Positions 26,565-36,600 of a stretch of 64,000 nt of DNA are shown piece by piece. The position numbers and the translations under genes are program-made. The stretch spans positions 1,240,001 to 1,304,000 of the forward strand of contig NZ_JAOWPS010000001.1 in assembly GCF_025753795.1 (NCBI RefSeq), given 5' to 3'. How positions within the stretch are numbered: the stretch's first letter is position 1; each line of letters begins with the position of its first letter. Under the pieces are notes generated by a model, which saw only the letters and a list, made by a program, of their open reading frames with translations, did not search any database and was not told the DNA's origin. This stretch comes from Mesorhizobium sp. YC-39 (lineage in GTDB: Bacteria; Pseudomonadota; Alphaproteobacteria; Rhizobiales; Rhizobiaceae).

Positions 26565-27003
26565 ATGTTCAAATCCGTTCGGCGTGTCGACGACGAAGCT
26601 CGTATCGTTCCAGTAAGCGGGATCGACCGAAGCGGTCACCGGCTGCGACCCCGTAATCGCGATGTGCTTGGTGCGACCGGCAGGCCAAAGTTGCTTGAAG
26701 AAATAGGCGCCCTTGGCGTGAACCGCATCGGTGATGCGCTTCCAACCCGCGATTTGCTCGTCCGTGTAGAGGCCGGGCGTGGTAACAGCCGCGCGCCGAC
26801 GGTGCGATCGCGGTCGCCTCGGTGACGATCAAGCCGCCGTCTGATGCACGCTGCGTGTAATATTCAAGCTGCAGGTCGCTCGGTATGCCGGTTCCCGGCT
26901 GCGCGCGCAGCCGGCTCAGCGGCGGCATCACCACGCGATGCTTCAGCGTGAGCGGTCCGACCTGCACGGGCGTAAATAGTTTCTTTTCGGCGACCTTATC
27001 CAT
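26565..27003 (-). pseudogene. Truncated, frameshifted old yellow enzyme (NADH:flavin oxidoreductase)
   Basis: The N-terminus is typical of the OYE family: LFTPVQVGPLTLKHRVVMPP (from ATG 27003) then YYTQRASDGGLIVTEATAIA. A frame change near HA(P)GLYTDEQ is followed in the next frame by GWKRITDAVHAKG, FFKQLWPAGRTKH, VTASVDPAYWNDTSFV and TPNGFE, after which homology ends. Only about 145 of 360 residues remain, with no catalytic Tyr or FMN-binding C-terminal half. It is the same strand as, and downstream of, the SDR with operators E/F, so it was probably part of that operon. Confidence 0.8.
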
Positions 27004-27111
27004 CGGAATTCTCCGTCGTATTGAGGCTGCGCTCCGTGGGCGCGAGTTGATGTGCTGCGTCCCGCGTTCACGCGCGGGACGCATTGGCTTTGGGCAGGTA
27101 GGGGGTGCGGG

Positions 27112-27885
27112 TCACTGCCGGCCAGCCATGATGCCGCCGTCGACCGGAAGGATGACGCCGGTGATGAAGCTCGCCTGGCCAGAAGCGAGGAAGAGGAGCG
27201 CTTCGGCTGCGTCAGCCGGCTGGCCGTTGCGTCCGAGCGGATGCAACGCATTGAAGGTCGGCAGGACGGCCTTGACCTGCTCCGGCGTCAGGAAGGTGTT
27301 GTAGACCGGGGTTTCGATCACCCCCGGCGCGATCGCGTTCACGCGGATCTTGTAAGGCGCCAGCTCGATCGCGAGGTTTTTGACGAGCGCATGGACGCCG
27401 CCGTTCGCGGCGGAATACGCTGATGACGGCGTGGCGCCGATCGCCTGGAGGGCCCACATCGAGCCCGTATGCACGATCGCGCCGCCATGGCCGGCGTCCT
27501 TCATCGCCTTCGCGGCGGCCTGCGCGGCGAAGAACTTGCCCTTCAGGATCGTGTCGATGAAGCGGTCGTATTCGACTTCGGTGAGTTCTAGGAACGGCTT
27601 GGGGCCGAAGATGCCGGCATTGTTGAACAGGACGTCGAGTCGCCCAAAGCGTTCGAGCGCGACCTTTACCATGGCTTCGCCGGTGCCGGGGAGCGCGATA
27701 TCACCGACCTGGACGACGGCACGCTTGCCGCTCGGGTCGATTTCCTGAGCGGCGATTGCTGCCTTCCTGGCGTCTCGGCCGTTGACGACCACGGAGCCGC
27801 CCTCGGCGACGAACCGGGTCGCAACCTCCTTGCCGATGCCCGAGCTACCACCTGTGATGATCGCGACTTTATCCTGAAAGCGCAT
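27112..27885 (-). CDS. SDR-family oxidoreductase (catalytic Lys replaced)
   Basis: A 257-residue classical short-chain dehydrogenase. TGGSSGIG (residues 11-18) binds the cofactor, LFNNAGIFG follows, and the C-terminal ITGVILPVDGG is standard. The active site reads HTGSMWA..SSAYSAANGG: Ser and Tyr are kept, but the Lys of YxxxK is Asn (AAC). This should weaken or abolish normal activity unless another residue compensates. GGAGAG precedes ATG 27885. Two operators (E, F) lie 20 and 80 bp upstream, making it a core regulon member, with the broken OYE downstream. Confidence 0.85.
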   Translation of the reverse strand: MRFQDKVAIITGGSSGIGKEVATRFVAEGGSVVVNGRDARKAAIAAQEIDPSGKRAVVQVGDIALPGTGEAMVKVALERFGRLDVLFNNAGIFGPKPFLELTEVEYDRFIDTILKGKFFAAQAAAKAMKDAGHGGAIVHTGSMWALQAIGATPSSAYSAANGGVHALVKNLAIELAPYKIRVNAIAPGVIETPVYNTFLTPEQVKAVLPTFNALHPLGRNGQPADAAEALLFLASGQASFITGVILPVDGGIMAGRQ

Positions 27886-27903
27886 GAAAACTCTCCTGAA
27901 TAT

Positions 27904-27921
27904 CTACCTATCGATAGATCG
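27904..27921. promoter_or_regulatory. Palindromic operator, copy E
   Basis: CTACCTATCGATAGATCG, 16 of 18 matches with a perfect 10-bp core. It is immediately upstream of the SDR at 27885. Confidence 0.82.
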
Positions 27922-27966
27922 ATTGAACCACCAAGATTAATCGCTGGAAATATTCGTCGTCAAGCT

Positions 27967-27984
27967 CTATCTATCGATAGAGAG
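27967..27984. promoter_or_regulatory. Palindromic operator, copy F
   Basis: CTATCTATCGATAGAGAG, 17 of 18 matches. It lies 63 bp from copy E, between the SDR and the divergent small gene at 28107, and could control both. Confidence 0.85.
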
Positions 27985-28106
27985 AATAGAAATATGTTGC
28001 CGGCGGGTAGCGCGCGGCGGTCTGGATCAAGCAGAGCGGTCGGTTGGTGCACCACAGCCGCCACTGTTACGCGCAGTTGCCTCGACCGGGCGAGAGGGAA
28101 GCCGAA

Positions 28107-28382
28107 ATGACCAAGAATTCTGAGCTGTCCGCCGAGGCGGGGACCGAACTGCACAATCGGGTCGCTCGGCAGGTGGTCGCACAGATCATCAACGAGACCA
28201 AGGCGGCGGGCGGCTCCTATTCGGACCTTCTGGTCATCTGCGAAAGCGTTCTGGTCGGCGTCGTCGTCGAGTGCTTCAGGCTTGGCCACGACAGCAAGGT
28301 GATCGACCTCGTCTTCACCGCTGCCAAGGATCGCCTTGCGAGAGTGCGATTGGAAGATCTCGACGCCAAGGGTACAAGCTGA
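28107..28382 (+). CDS. Small hypothetical protein
   Basis: A 91-residue, mostly helical, soluble protein: ELHNRVARQVVAQIINETKA, YSDLLVICESVLVGVVVECF, then KVIDLVFTAAKDRLARVRLE. There is no signal peptide. AGAGGGAA precedes ATG 28107. I do not recognise a family. It is divergent from the SDR, with operators E/F in between, and is about 100 bp ahead of a radical SAM gene. Confidence 0.55.
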   Translation: MTKNSELSAEAGTELHNRVARQVVAQIINETKAAGGSYSDLLVICESVLVGVVVECFRLGHDSKVIDLVFTAAKDRLARVRLEDLDAKGTS

Positions 28383-28481
28383 GAGCGTCTTGAGCGGACC
28401 GTTCCTTCGGCCTCGCCGACGGCAGTCAGCGTCGGCCCGGATAAACTCCAACCAGAGAGAAGATCGAGCTCCGGAGGGTCA

Positions 28482-29591
28482 ATGAGCGGCAAGAACAAAC
28501 AGGCAACCCCGGGGCTGCGCGGTGATCAGATTGAGGTGCGGGGCCGCTCGTCGCGCTCGAACGGGTCCGGCCGGTTCGAGCCGTATCAGCGCGAACGCGT
28601 CGATGACGGGTGGACATATGCCGACGAGGACGAGAACGAGCGTGTCGAGACGACGCTGACCGCCGAGAACGCCAAGACGATCCTGTCACGCAACGACAGT
28701 CCCGACATCGGCTTCGATCGCTCGGTCAATCCTTATCGTGGCTGCGAGCATGGCTGCATCTACTGCTTCGCTCGCCCGACGCACGCCTATCTCGGTTTGT
28801 CGCCCGGCCTGGATTTCGAGACCAAGCTGTTCTTCAAGCCTCAAGCCGCGACGCTTCTGCGGACCGAGCTCTCGAAGCCCGGCTACGTGCCGGATCGCGT
28901 CCAGCTCGGCGCGAACACCGACTGCTACCAGCCGATCGAGAAGCGCCTTCGGATCACACGCGGCGTCATCGAGGTGCTCGCCGAATTCCAGCATCCGCTC
29001 GGCATCACCACGAAAAACCATCTCGTCACCCGGGACATCGACTTGCTTGCTCCGATGGCCGAGAGGGGCTTGAGCGTCGTGGTGATCTCGATAACGACGC
29101 TCGATCGTCAGCTGGCGCGGGCCATGGAGCCGCGGGCGTCGACGCCGGGCCGGCGCCTCGATGCCATTCGCGCGCTCTCAAGCGCCGGCATTCCCGTTAT
29201 CGTGAGCGTGGCGCCGATCATTCCCGGCCTCACCGATCACGAGATCGAGGGCATCCTAGAGGCCTCGGCCGACGCCGGCGCCCGATATGCGCATTATTCG
29301 ATGCTGCGCCTGTCGCATGAGTTGAAGGATCTCTTCAAGCAGTGGCTCGCGGCCGAACGGCCCGATCGCGCCGAACGCGTCATGTCGCTTGTGCGCCAAT
29401 CGAGAGGTGGGAAGGAAAACGACACCCGCTTCGGCCTGCGCATGGTCGGCGAGGGCCCGGTGGCCAACATGCTGGTCGATCGATTTCGACTGGCGCGCCG
29501 CAGGTTCGGACTCGATCGCAAGATTGGCCCGCTTCGCGTTGATCTCTTCAAGCCGCCGCCGAAAGCGGGAGACCAACTCGCTCTCTTCTGA
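28482..29591 (+). CDS. PA0069-family radical SAM protein
   Basis: A 369-residue radical SAM enzyme of the PA0069/Rv2578c type. The [4Fe-4S] motif is YRGCEHGCIYCFARPTH (CxxxCxxC near residue 90), and the preceding NAKTILSRNDSPDIGFDRSV and following LGLSPGLDFETKLFFKP are family hallmarks. CGGAGG lies 6 nt before ATG 28482. Its function is unknown; the family is related to spore photoproduct lyase-like proteins. It does not carry the regulon operator and may be unrelated cargo. Confidence 0.88.
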   Translation: MSGKNKQATPGLRGDQIEVRGRSSRSNGSGRFEPYQRERVDDGWTYADEDENERVETTLTAENAKTILSRNDSPDIGFDRSVNPYRGCEHGCIYCFARPTHAYLGLSPGLDFETKLFFKPQAATLLRTELSKPGYVPDRVQLGANTDCYQPIEKRLRITRGVIEVLAEFQHPLGITTKNHLVTRDIDLLAPMAERGLSVVVISITTLDRQLARAMEPRASTPGRRLDAIRALSSAGIPVIVSVAPIIPGLTDHEIEGILEASADAGARYAHYSMLRLSHELKDLFKQWLAAERPDRAERVMSLVRQSRGGKENDTRFGLRMVGEGPVANMLVDRFRLARRRFGLDRKIGPLRVDLFKPPPKAGDQLALF

Positions 29592-29691
29592 TCAAGGCTC
29601 GCAAGCAAGCCGCGTTGCGTCGACCGGTTTGGTTCGGCCTGCCGCAAGAGCGGGCGCCTGATCGCCCAACACTCATCACAGGAGAAGACAT

Positions 29692-30136
29692 ATGTCCGCA
29701 ACGATCGTCCGCCCGTTCGAACAAGCCGATCATTCCGAATGGCGCCGGCCATGGACTGCATATCTGAACTTCTACAAGGCGACCGTGTCCGAAGAGGTCT
29801 ATGAGACGACCTGGAGGCGGCTGTTCAGCGACGGCGAGTTCGAACCCAAGGGATTGCTCGCCATCATCGACGAAAAGCCGATCGGGCTCGTCCATTACCC
29901 TATCACCGCAGCTGCTGGTCGCTTGTGAACAATTGCTACCTTCAGGATCTGTTCGCCGACCCGGACGCGCGCGGCAAAGGGTAGGGACCGCGCTGATCAA
30001 GGCGGTGCAGGATGAAGCAGCGAAGATCGGCGTCACCAATGTCTATTGCATGACGCACGAAACGAACGCGACGGCACGGCGCCTCTATGATCGCGTCGCT
30101 CGGCTGACCGGATTCAGCGAATACGATCTTCAATGA
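29692..30136 (+). pseudogene. GNAT N-acetyltransferase with two frameshifts
   Basis: The first frame gives TIVRPFEQADHSEWRRPW to GLLAIIDEKPIGLVHY, the third frame YHRSCWSLVNNCYLQDLFAD and PDARGKG, and the second frame VGTALIKAVQDEAAKIGV, NVYCMTHETNATARRLYD and the end at 30136. Together they form one acetyltransferase of about 148 residues with the acetyl-CoA loop RGKGVGTAL split by the second shift. Two single-base changes are needed, suggesting true inactivation. Its upstream AGGAGA ribosome site is intact. Confidence 0.8.
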
Positions 30137-30200
30137 CCCAAGGCGAACACCTTCGGCGCAAGACTATCGCTTTTCAAAGCATCGTAACTGCAATTCGCGC

Positions 30201-31721
30201 TCAGCGCTGCGGCTGCGTCATCCACGCGAGCGCGGCCGCCGCAAAGCAAAGCGCCGCGCAGATCGCCGCGATCCATTGAAACGCGACCGTCGTAGCCGCA
30301 ACGCGGGTGGCTTCCGCGAGCGGCTCAAGCGCCACGACCGGACGTACGCCAAAATCGCCAGGGACCCCAGCGCTGGCGGAAGAACGCATATAAGCGGCAG
30401 ACGCCACAGCGCCGAGCGCGGCGACCGCAATGAGGCCGCCGGCTCGAGCCACCGCGTTGTTGATGCCCGAAGCCAATCCGGAATCGTCGTCCGGAGCGGC
30501 CGCCAATGCCGCCGTTGAGAGCGGCGAAACGAGCGCGGCCATGCCGAGCCCCATCACCGACAGCAGAGGCAGGGTCAGGATCCAGAACTCTCTGTAAGGC
30601 ATGCTGATCGCAACCCCCACGAAGGCGACACCGACGATCGCCGCGCCGACGGTCATGGGCAGACGAGGCCCTATGCGATCCGCCAGCCGCCCGGCGGTTC
30701 CCGACAGGACCCCAATGGCGAGCGCAAGCGGGAGGAACAGCAGGCTCGCCTGCCACTCGGGCACGTTCCACGCGGAAATGACGGTCATCGGAAGGAAGAA
30801 GAGCAATGCATTGAGGGCGATGAAAACAGCCAGCGTGTAGAGGTTTGCTCCGGCGAACGCGCGCGAGGAAAAGAGCCCGATCTTCACGAGCGGCGCCTTC
30901 ACCCGCCGCTCCCACCAGATGAAGATTGCAAAAATCAGCGCTCCGCCGCCGAGAGACAGCCAGGCAAGCAAGTCTGGGGCGCCGGCAGGCCCAGACGCCG
31001 TCAAGCCCCAGGCGAGCGCGCCGAGGGCGACGGTCACTAGGACGGTGCCCACCAGATCGAGTCGCTGGCGGTCGCGCCGGGCATCGCTGGGGACACGGCT
31101 GAGCAATATGACGAGCGCGAGCGCGCCGATCGGGATGTTCAACGCAAAAATCGATCGCCATGCCCAACTTGAGTCGAGCGAAAGAACCATGCCGCCGATC
31201 AGCGGTCCAACCGCCGTGGTCAGCGACGAGGCCGCCGCCCATATTCCGATCGCGGCGCCTCGCTCCTTGGGCGGGTAAGCCCTTGCGATGACCGCCAGGC
31301 TGCCGGGGACCATGAAGGCTGCACCAAAGCCTTGTGCTGCCCGCACCAGGATGAGCGACAATGCGTCCGGGGCTGCGGCGCAGGCAAGCGACGAAACGGC
31401 GAAAACGGCGATGCCGAAGGCGAATGTATTGCGCGCACCGAAGACGTCCCCGGCAGCACCGCCGAGCAGGACAAGAGCCGACAGAAACAACATGTAGCTG
31501 CTCGATATCCATTGCGCGTCGACGAGCGATGCGCCGAGGTCGACGCGGATCGCCGGCGTTGCGAGCGCCACAACGGTGGTGTCGATGAAGCCCATTGCCG
31601 ACGCCAGGATTGCCGCTATGAGGACGAACTTTCTGCTCTCGGCCGGACAGAATTGTCGCTCAACGGGCGCTTGGGCACCTGCGGCGGGCATGTCCGGCGG
31701 GGCGGGCGCGCAGCTACTCAA
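30201..31721 (-). CDS. DHA2-type MFS efflux transporter (EmrB/QacA-like)
   Basis: A 496-506-residue major facilitator with about 14 hydrophobic helices, the DHA2 drug-efflux arrangement. Helix 1 holds MGFIDTTVVALATPAIR, and RAAQGFGAAFMVPGSLAVIA is the antiporter motif in helix 5. The N-terminus is unsure: 31721 would be TTG, 31691 is ATG, and neither has a clear ribosome site. It lies downstream of the flavin monooxygenase on the same strand and could be its transport partner, driven from operators G/H. Confidence 0.83.
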   Translation of the reverse strand: MSSCAPAPPDMPAAGAQAPVERQFCPAESRKFVLIAAILASAMGFIDTTVVALATPAIRVDLGASLVDAQWISSSYMLFLSALVLLGGAAGDVFGARNTFAFGIAVFAVSSLACAAAPDALSLILVRAAQGFGAAFMVPGSLAVIARAYPPKERGAAIGIWAAASSLTTAVGPLIGGMVLSLDSSWAWRSIFALNIPIGALALVILLSRVPSDARRDRQRLDLVGTVLVTVALGALAWGLTASGPAGAPDLLAWLSLGGGALIFAIFIWWERRVKAPLVKIGLFSSRAFAGANLYTLAVFIALNALLFFLPMTVISAWNVPEWQASLLFLPLALAIGVLSGTAGRLADRIGPRLPMTVGAAIVGVAFVGVAISMPYREFWILTLPLLSVMGLGMAALVSPLSTAALAAAPDDDSGLASGINNAVARAGGLIAVAALGAVASAAYMRSSASAGVPGDFGVRPVVALEPLAEATRVAATTVAFQWIAAICAALCFAAAALAWMTQPQR

Positions 31722-31795
31722 GTCGCCACACGGAGCGCAGGCATGTCGGCGTCAGCCACCTGCAATTCGACATTGTCCGCACTGAAGGGCGCCAT
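31718..31795 (-). other. 25-codon stub between two genes, possibly the start of a lost hydrolase
   Basis: An ATG at 31795 opens MAPFSADNVELQVADADMPA and stops at 31718, overlapping the 5-prime end of the transporter. The pattern resembles the N-terminus of dienelactone-hydrolase-like proteins. It may mark a deletion that joined this gene to the transporter. The evidence is weak. Confidence 0.2.
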
Positions 31796-31842
31796 GGCGT
31801 CGAGGCGCTCGCCCCATCCTTCCCGGATGAACGACGCCGACC

Positions 31843-33171
31843 TCACGCGCGATCGAACCGATTTGGCGGCCTCCTCAACCCCAGACGGTCACGCAGCGTG
31901 GCGCCCGCATACTCCGACTGCGCCAGGCCGCGTCGCTGCAGCTCGGGAACAACCTGCGTGCAGAACTGCACGAGATCCTCCGGAAGCAAGGGAAACATCA
32001 GATTGAATCCGTCGCCGGCGCCTGCCGTGAACCATTCCTCGAGCTGGTCGGCGACGTCGGCTGGTGTGCCGGTAACCGATGGCACCGCGCCGGCATTGAT
32101 GAGACGGTGGGCGACGTCTCGGATGCTCAGGCCTTGCGCGGCGAATGCCTTCATCCGTTCGAGATTGGAGCGTTGGCCATCATAGCTCTCGATATCGGGC
32201 AATGGGGGCAGGGGACCGTCGATCGGAAAACCCGACACGTCGATTCCACACCAGCTCGAAACGAGATCGACGCCGATCCGCTCGGGAACAAGGGTCTGGA
32301 GAAATTCCTCCTTTTCCCTCGCCTCGTCGCGCGATGAAGCGACGACGGGATGAATTCCCGGCAGGATCTTGAGATCCTCGGGCACACGGCCCGCACGTTC
32401 CAGCCGCGTGTCGAAATCAGCTCGATATTTCTGGCCTTCTTCGACCGACCGTATGACGGCAAAATGAACGTCGGCATGTCGTGCGGCGAGATTCTTGCCA
32501 TCGTCCGACGAACCCGCCTGGACGATGACGGGATGGCCCTGCGGTGGGCGCGGCACATTCAAGGGGCCACGGACCTTGAGATATTTGGCTGCGTGGTTGA
32601 TCCGGTGGATCCGGCGGGGATCGGCGAAAAGACCAGACTCACGATCGAGCAAAATAGCGTCGTCCTCGATGCTGTCCCAAAGGGCTTTGACGACGTCGAC
32701 ATACTCGCCCGCGCGCTCATAGCGATTGGCGTGGTCGATGTTGCCGTCATGGCCAAAATTCATCGCCTCTTCAGCCATCGACGAGGTCACGACATTCCAG
32801 CCGGCGCGACCATGACTGAGATGATCGAGCGAAGCGAACATGCGCGCCAGATTGTAGGGCTCGGTATAGGAAGCCGAGGCCGTCGCAAGGAGCCCGATAT
32901 GCGATGTTACTGCTGAAAGCGCCGACAGCAGCGTGATCGGCTCAAGGCGCGGATTGGCGTAATGGGCGATGTTGCTTTCGTACGTGTCCCACATACCGAC
33001 ATGATCGGCGACGAAAATCGCGTCGAGCTTCGCCGCTTCGCTCACTGCAGCGAGGGACTGGAAATAGGGAAGGTCGTAGATCTCGCGTGACGGCGCATTG
33101 GGATGCCGCCAGGAAATTCGGTGATCGCCCTGAGGATTGAAAAAGAAGGCACTCAAGATCATTCGTTTCAT
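31843..33171 (-). CDS. LLM-class flavin-dependent monooxygenase (NtaA/SnaA/DszA type)
   Basis: A 442-residue bacterial luciferase-like monooxygenase of the NtaA/SnaA/DszA family, which uses FMNH2 from a separate reductase to oxidise small molecules, often cleaving C-N or C-S bonds. Hallmarks are FNPQGDHRISWRHP, LDAIFVADHVGMW, HIGLLATASASYTEPYNLAR, GRAGWNVVTSSMAEEAMNFG and VIVQAGSSDDG. The start at 33171 has GGAGG about 11 nt upstream. Operators G and H precede it, so it is a core regulon gene. No flavin reductase gene is visible nearby. Confidence 0.9.
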   Translation of the reverse strand: MKRMILSAFFFNPQGDHRISWRHPNAPSREIYDLPYFQSLAAVSEAAKLDAIFVADHVGMWDTYESNIAHYANPRLEPITLLSALSAVTSHIGLLATASASYTEPYNLARMFASLDHLSHGRAGWNVVTSSMAEEAMNFGHDGNIDHANRYERAGEYVDVVKALWDSIEDDAILLDRESGLFADPRRIHRINHAAKYLKVRGPLNVPRPPQGHPVIVQAGSSDDGKNLAARHADVHFAVIRSVEEGQKYRADFDTRLERAGRVPEDLKILPGIHPVVASSRDEAREKEEFLQTLVPERIGVDLVSSWCGIDVSGFPIDGPLPPLPDIESYDGQRSNLERMKAFAAQGLSIRDVAHRLINAGAVPSVTGTPADVADQLEEWFTAGAGDGFNLMFPLLPEDLVQFCTQVVPELQRRGLAQSEYAGATLRDRLGLRRPPNRFDRA

Positions 33172-33224
33172 GCAGCGACCAATCCTCCTCGCGGCCGGAC
33201 GACCGCTCCCTCAACGCTCTTTGT

Positions 33225-33242
33225 CTACCTCTCGATAGATAG
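33225..33242. promoter_or_regulatory. Palindromic operator, copy G
   Basis: CTACCTCTCGATAGATAG, 16 of 18 matches, about 55 bp upstream of the flavin monooxygenase start. Confidence 0.8.
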
Positions 33243-33282
33243 ACCTGTGCATTTTGTTAAAGCGCGGCGCTATCGTCTGTCA

Positions 33283-33300
33283 ATATCTATCGGAAGATAG
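33283..33300. promoter_or_regulatory. Palindromic operator, copy H (weaker)
   Basis: ATATCTATCGGAAGATAG, 15 of 18 matches, 58 bp from copy G. It is the least perfect of the paired sites but keeps both outer arms. Confidence 0.65.
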
Positions 33301-33443
33301 GCGCGGGCGACGGGCCGCGCGAACAAGAGGGAGATGTATGCTGGTGATGAAACCTGGATGTGGGTGTTGCGATCGCGACCTCTCGCTCGACAATGGCGAG
33401 GCGTTGATTTGCTTATTCGCGTGCACCATGTCTCTGTCTTCGG

Positions 33444-33655
33444 TTATCGGTCGATCTCGGATGGAAAGGGGAGGGTGGTGAGTTTCGCATAGCGGCTGAG
33501 AAGCTGTTCCTGAAGCGCGGGATCATGGGTTTCCGAGTTCGGGCCCCGGCGCTCCATATGGTAGAAATACTCGCCCGAAATCCGCGCGGCGGCCTCGTCG
33601 GCGGCCAGCACCGTAACAGAGACCGGCAACGCGCCGATCTCCGTCCCGGTCGAGG
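33444..33655 (-). pseudogene. C-terminal remnant of an SDR gene
   Basis: About 65 codons before the stop at 33444 read like the tail of a daunorubicin-ketoreductase-like SDR: AADEAAARISGEYFYHMERR then PNSETHDPALQEQLLSRYAK. Upstream the frame is replaced by the end of the RND permease gene. Only this tail remains. Confidence 0.55.
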
Positions 33656-36600
33656 TCAAGGGGAATGGGAAACCGAGGCTTCCTCCACCGCATCTGCATT
33701 GTTTGCCCGGAAACGTTGGATCATCACGTAGAAGGCCGGCGTGAAGAGGAGCCCGAAGATCGTCACGCCCAGCATACCGAAGAAGACGGCGGTCCCAAGC
33801 GATTGCCGCATCTCGGCTCCGGCGCCGGTCGCGGTCACAAGCGGCAACACACCCAGGATGAAGGCAAACGAGGTCATCAGGATCGGACGAAGTCGTGTCT
33901 TCGCCGCGCCGACCGCCGCCTGTTCTGGCGATTCGCCCCGCGCCTCTTCTTGCCGGGCAAATTCGACGATCAGGATTGCGTTCTTTGCGGCGAGGCCAAC
34001 GAGCACGATGAAGCCGATCTGCGCGAGGATGTCGATCGGCATGCCGCGTAGCTGTAAGCCGGCGGTTGCAGTGAGAAGGCACATGGGCAGGATGAGCACG
34101 ATCGACAGCGGTGTTTTCCAGCTTTCATACTGTGCGGCAAGCACGAGGAAGACGAACAACGCGGCGGCTGCGAAGACGAGGATCGTAGGCGTGCCCTGCT
34201 GTTTCTCCTGATACGACAGCTCGGTCCACTCGAACCCGACACCCGATGGAAGCACCTGCTTGGCGAGATCTTCCATTCGCGTCATCGCGGTGCCCGAGGA
34301 GATGCCCGCTCCAGCCGCGCCCATGATCTCGGCTGCTGGATAGAGGTTGTGGCGCGGCACGCGGTACGGCGCGGTCTCGCTGCGGAAGGTCGCGACCGAA
34401 CCGATCGGGACCATTTCGCCGGCGGTGTTGCGCACTTTTAGATGGGCGACGTCGTCCGGCGTTCCGCGGAACTGTCCATCGGCCTGCGCGATGACCTGGA
34501 AGGTCCGGCCGAGGTAGTTGAAGTCGTTGACGTACTGCGAGCCGATATAGAGCTGCAGCGTCGAAAACACGTCGGCCGGCGTCAAACCGACTTTCTCTGC
34601 CTTTAACCGATCGATGTCGGCAAACAGCGACGGCGAGCCTGCATTGTAGAGGGTGAATACGCCCCCGAATGCCGGGTCCTTGTTGGCGGCCGCCACGAGA
34701 TCGTTGGCGGCTTTGGCAAGCGCCTGTGGCCCAAGGCCGCCGCGATCTTCGAGCATCAGCTTGAAACCGCCGGCTGAGCCGAGACCCTGAACGGGCGGCG
34801 GCATGACCGTGATAACATAGGCGTCCTTCACGACGGCGACCTTTTCGCGAAGGATCTTGAGCATGGCCGCAGCGTTCACGCCCGGAATGTTCTTTCCATA
34901 GAGCGAAGGCAGCGCGACGAAGATCGTACCTGCGTTGGGCGCGACGGTGTTGGTCGTCACGTCGAAGCCGGTCACCGGCGAGGTATGCTCCATACCCTTG
35001 ATGTTGAGAGCGATATCGTTCACCTGCCGGACAACTTCATCCGTGCGAGCAAGGCTTGAGCCAGGTGGAAGCTGAATGACTACGACTAGGTATCCAATGT
35101 CCTGCTCGGGGATGAAGCCCGTTGGCATCCGCGACATCTGGAAACCCGTAAGACCGATCATCGCGAGGTACACGAGGCCGATGATGGCGGTGACGCGGAC
35201 GAAGCGCGCCGTCATCTTGCCGTAGGCGGACGAAAGCCAATCGAAGCCGTGGTTGAACCGCCCGAATATGGCGGGCATGATCCGGCGAAGACCACGCGGC
35301 TTGGCGTGCTCGCCGGTCGGATGCGGCTTCAGCAGGACGGCGCACAAAGCGGGGCTCAGCGTCAGAGACACGAAGCAGGAGATCACGGTCGAGGCCGAGA
35401 TCGTGATTGCGAACTGCTTGAAGAACAGGCCGCCGATCCCGGAAATGAATGCAGCCGGAACGAAGACTGCGCAGAGTGTCAGTGCGATAGCGATCAGCGC
35501 CGTCGAAACGTCGGTCATGGTCTGGTGCGCGGCTTCGCGCGGCGACATACCCGCTTGCATGTTGCGTTCAACATTTTCGACCACGACGATTGCGTCGTCG
35601 ACGACGATGCCGACCGCGAGAACCAGACCGAACAGCGACAAATTATTGATCGAGACCCCGAAGGCGGCGAGGATCGTGAACGTGCCGATCAGCGAAATCG
35701 GGATGGCCAACACCGGGATGATCGTCGCCCGCCAGTTTTGCAGGAATACGAACACCACGATCACGACGAGGACGATCGCTTCGAAGATCGTGTGCACGAC
35801 TTCGTCGATTGACTGGCTGACGAAAGTCGTCGGGTCATAGATGTTAATGTAGTCAAGGCCGGGCGGGAAGCTCTTCTTCAGCTCCGCCATCTTGTCCCAC
35901 ACCGCTTTCTCGACCTGGACGACGTTTGCGCCGGGCTGAGCGATGACCCAGAACGGCGATGAGTCGAAACGGTCGGCATAGGCTTTCGAGCCGTAGTCGG
36001 CCGCGCCAAGCTCGACGCGGGCGATATCACGGATCCGCGTCACCCGGCCTTGCGTGTCCGACTTGACGATGACGTCGCCGAACTGTTCGGGCGTCGTCAG
36101 ACGGCCGAGCGCCTCGACGCTGATCTCATAGGCCGCTGGATTCGCCACAGGCGGCTTGTTGAGGACGCCTGCCGAGACCTGGGCGTTCTGGGCGCGCAAC
36201 GCGCTCAGGATTTCTTTTGCACTGATGTTGGAGGAGGCGGCCTTGTCGGGATCGACCCAGATCCGCATGGCATATTGCCGTTCGCCGAGATTCCACAGGT
36301 CTGCAACGCCCGGCAGTCGGGAAATCTCGTCTTTGACGTGGAGGATGAAGTAGTTCGAGATATATTCGGCGCTGCGAGAACCATCGGGCGAGTAAGGATG
36401 CACGCCGAGCAAGAGCGCTGGGATGGTTTTCTTGACCTGCACGCCCTGGAGCTGCACTTCCTGCGGCAGTCGTGAAAGCGTGTCCTGGACCCGGTTTCGA
36501 GTCAACATCAGCGCCGTGTTGGGATCGGTGCCGACCTTGAAGATGACCGTGATGGTCAAGAGGCCGTTCCCGGTCGACTGGCTGGTGATGTAATCCATGT

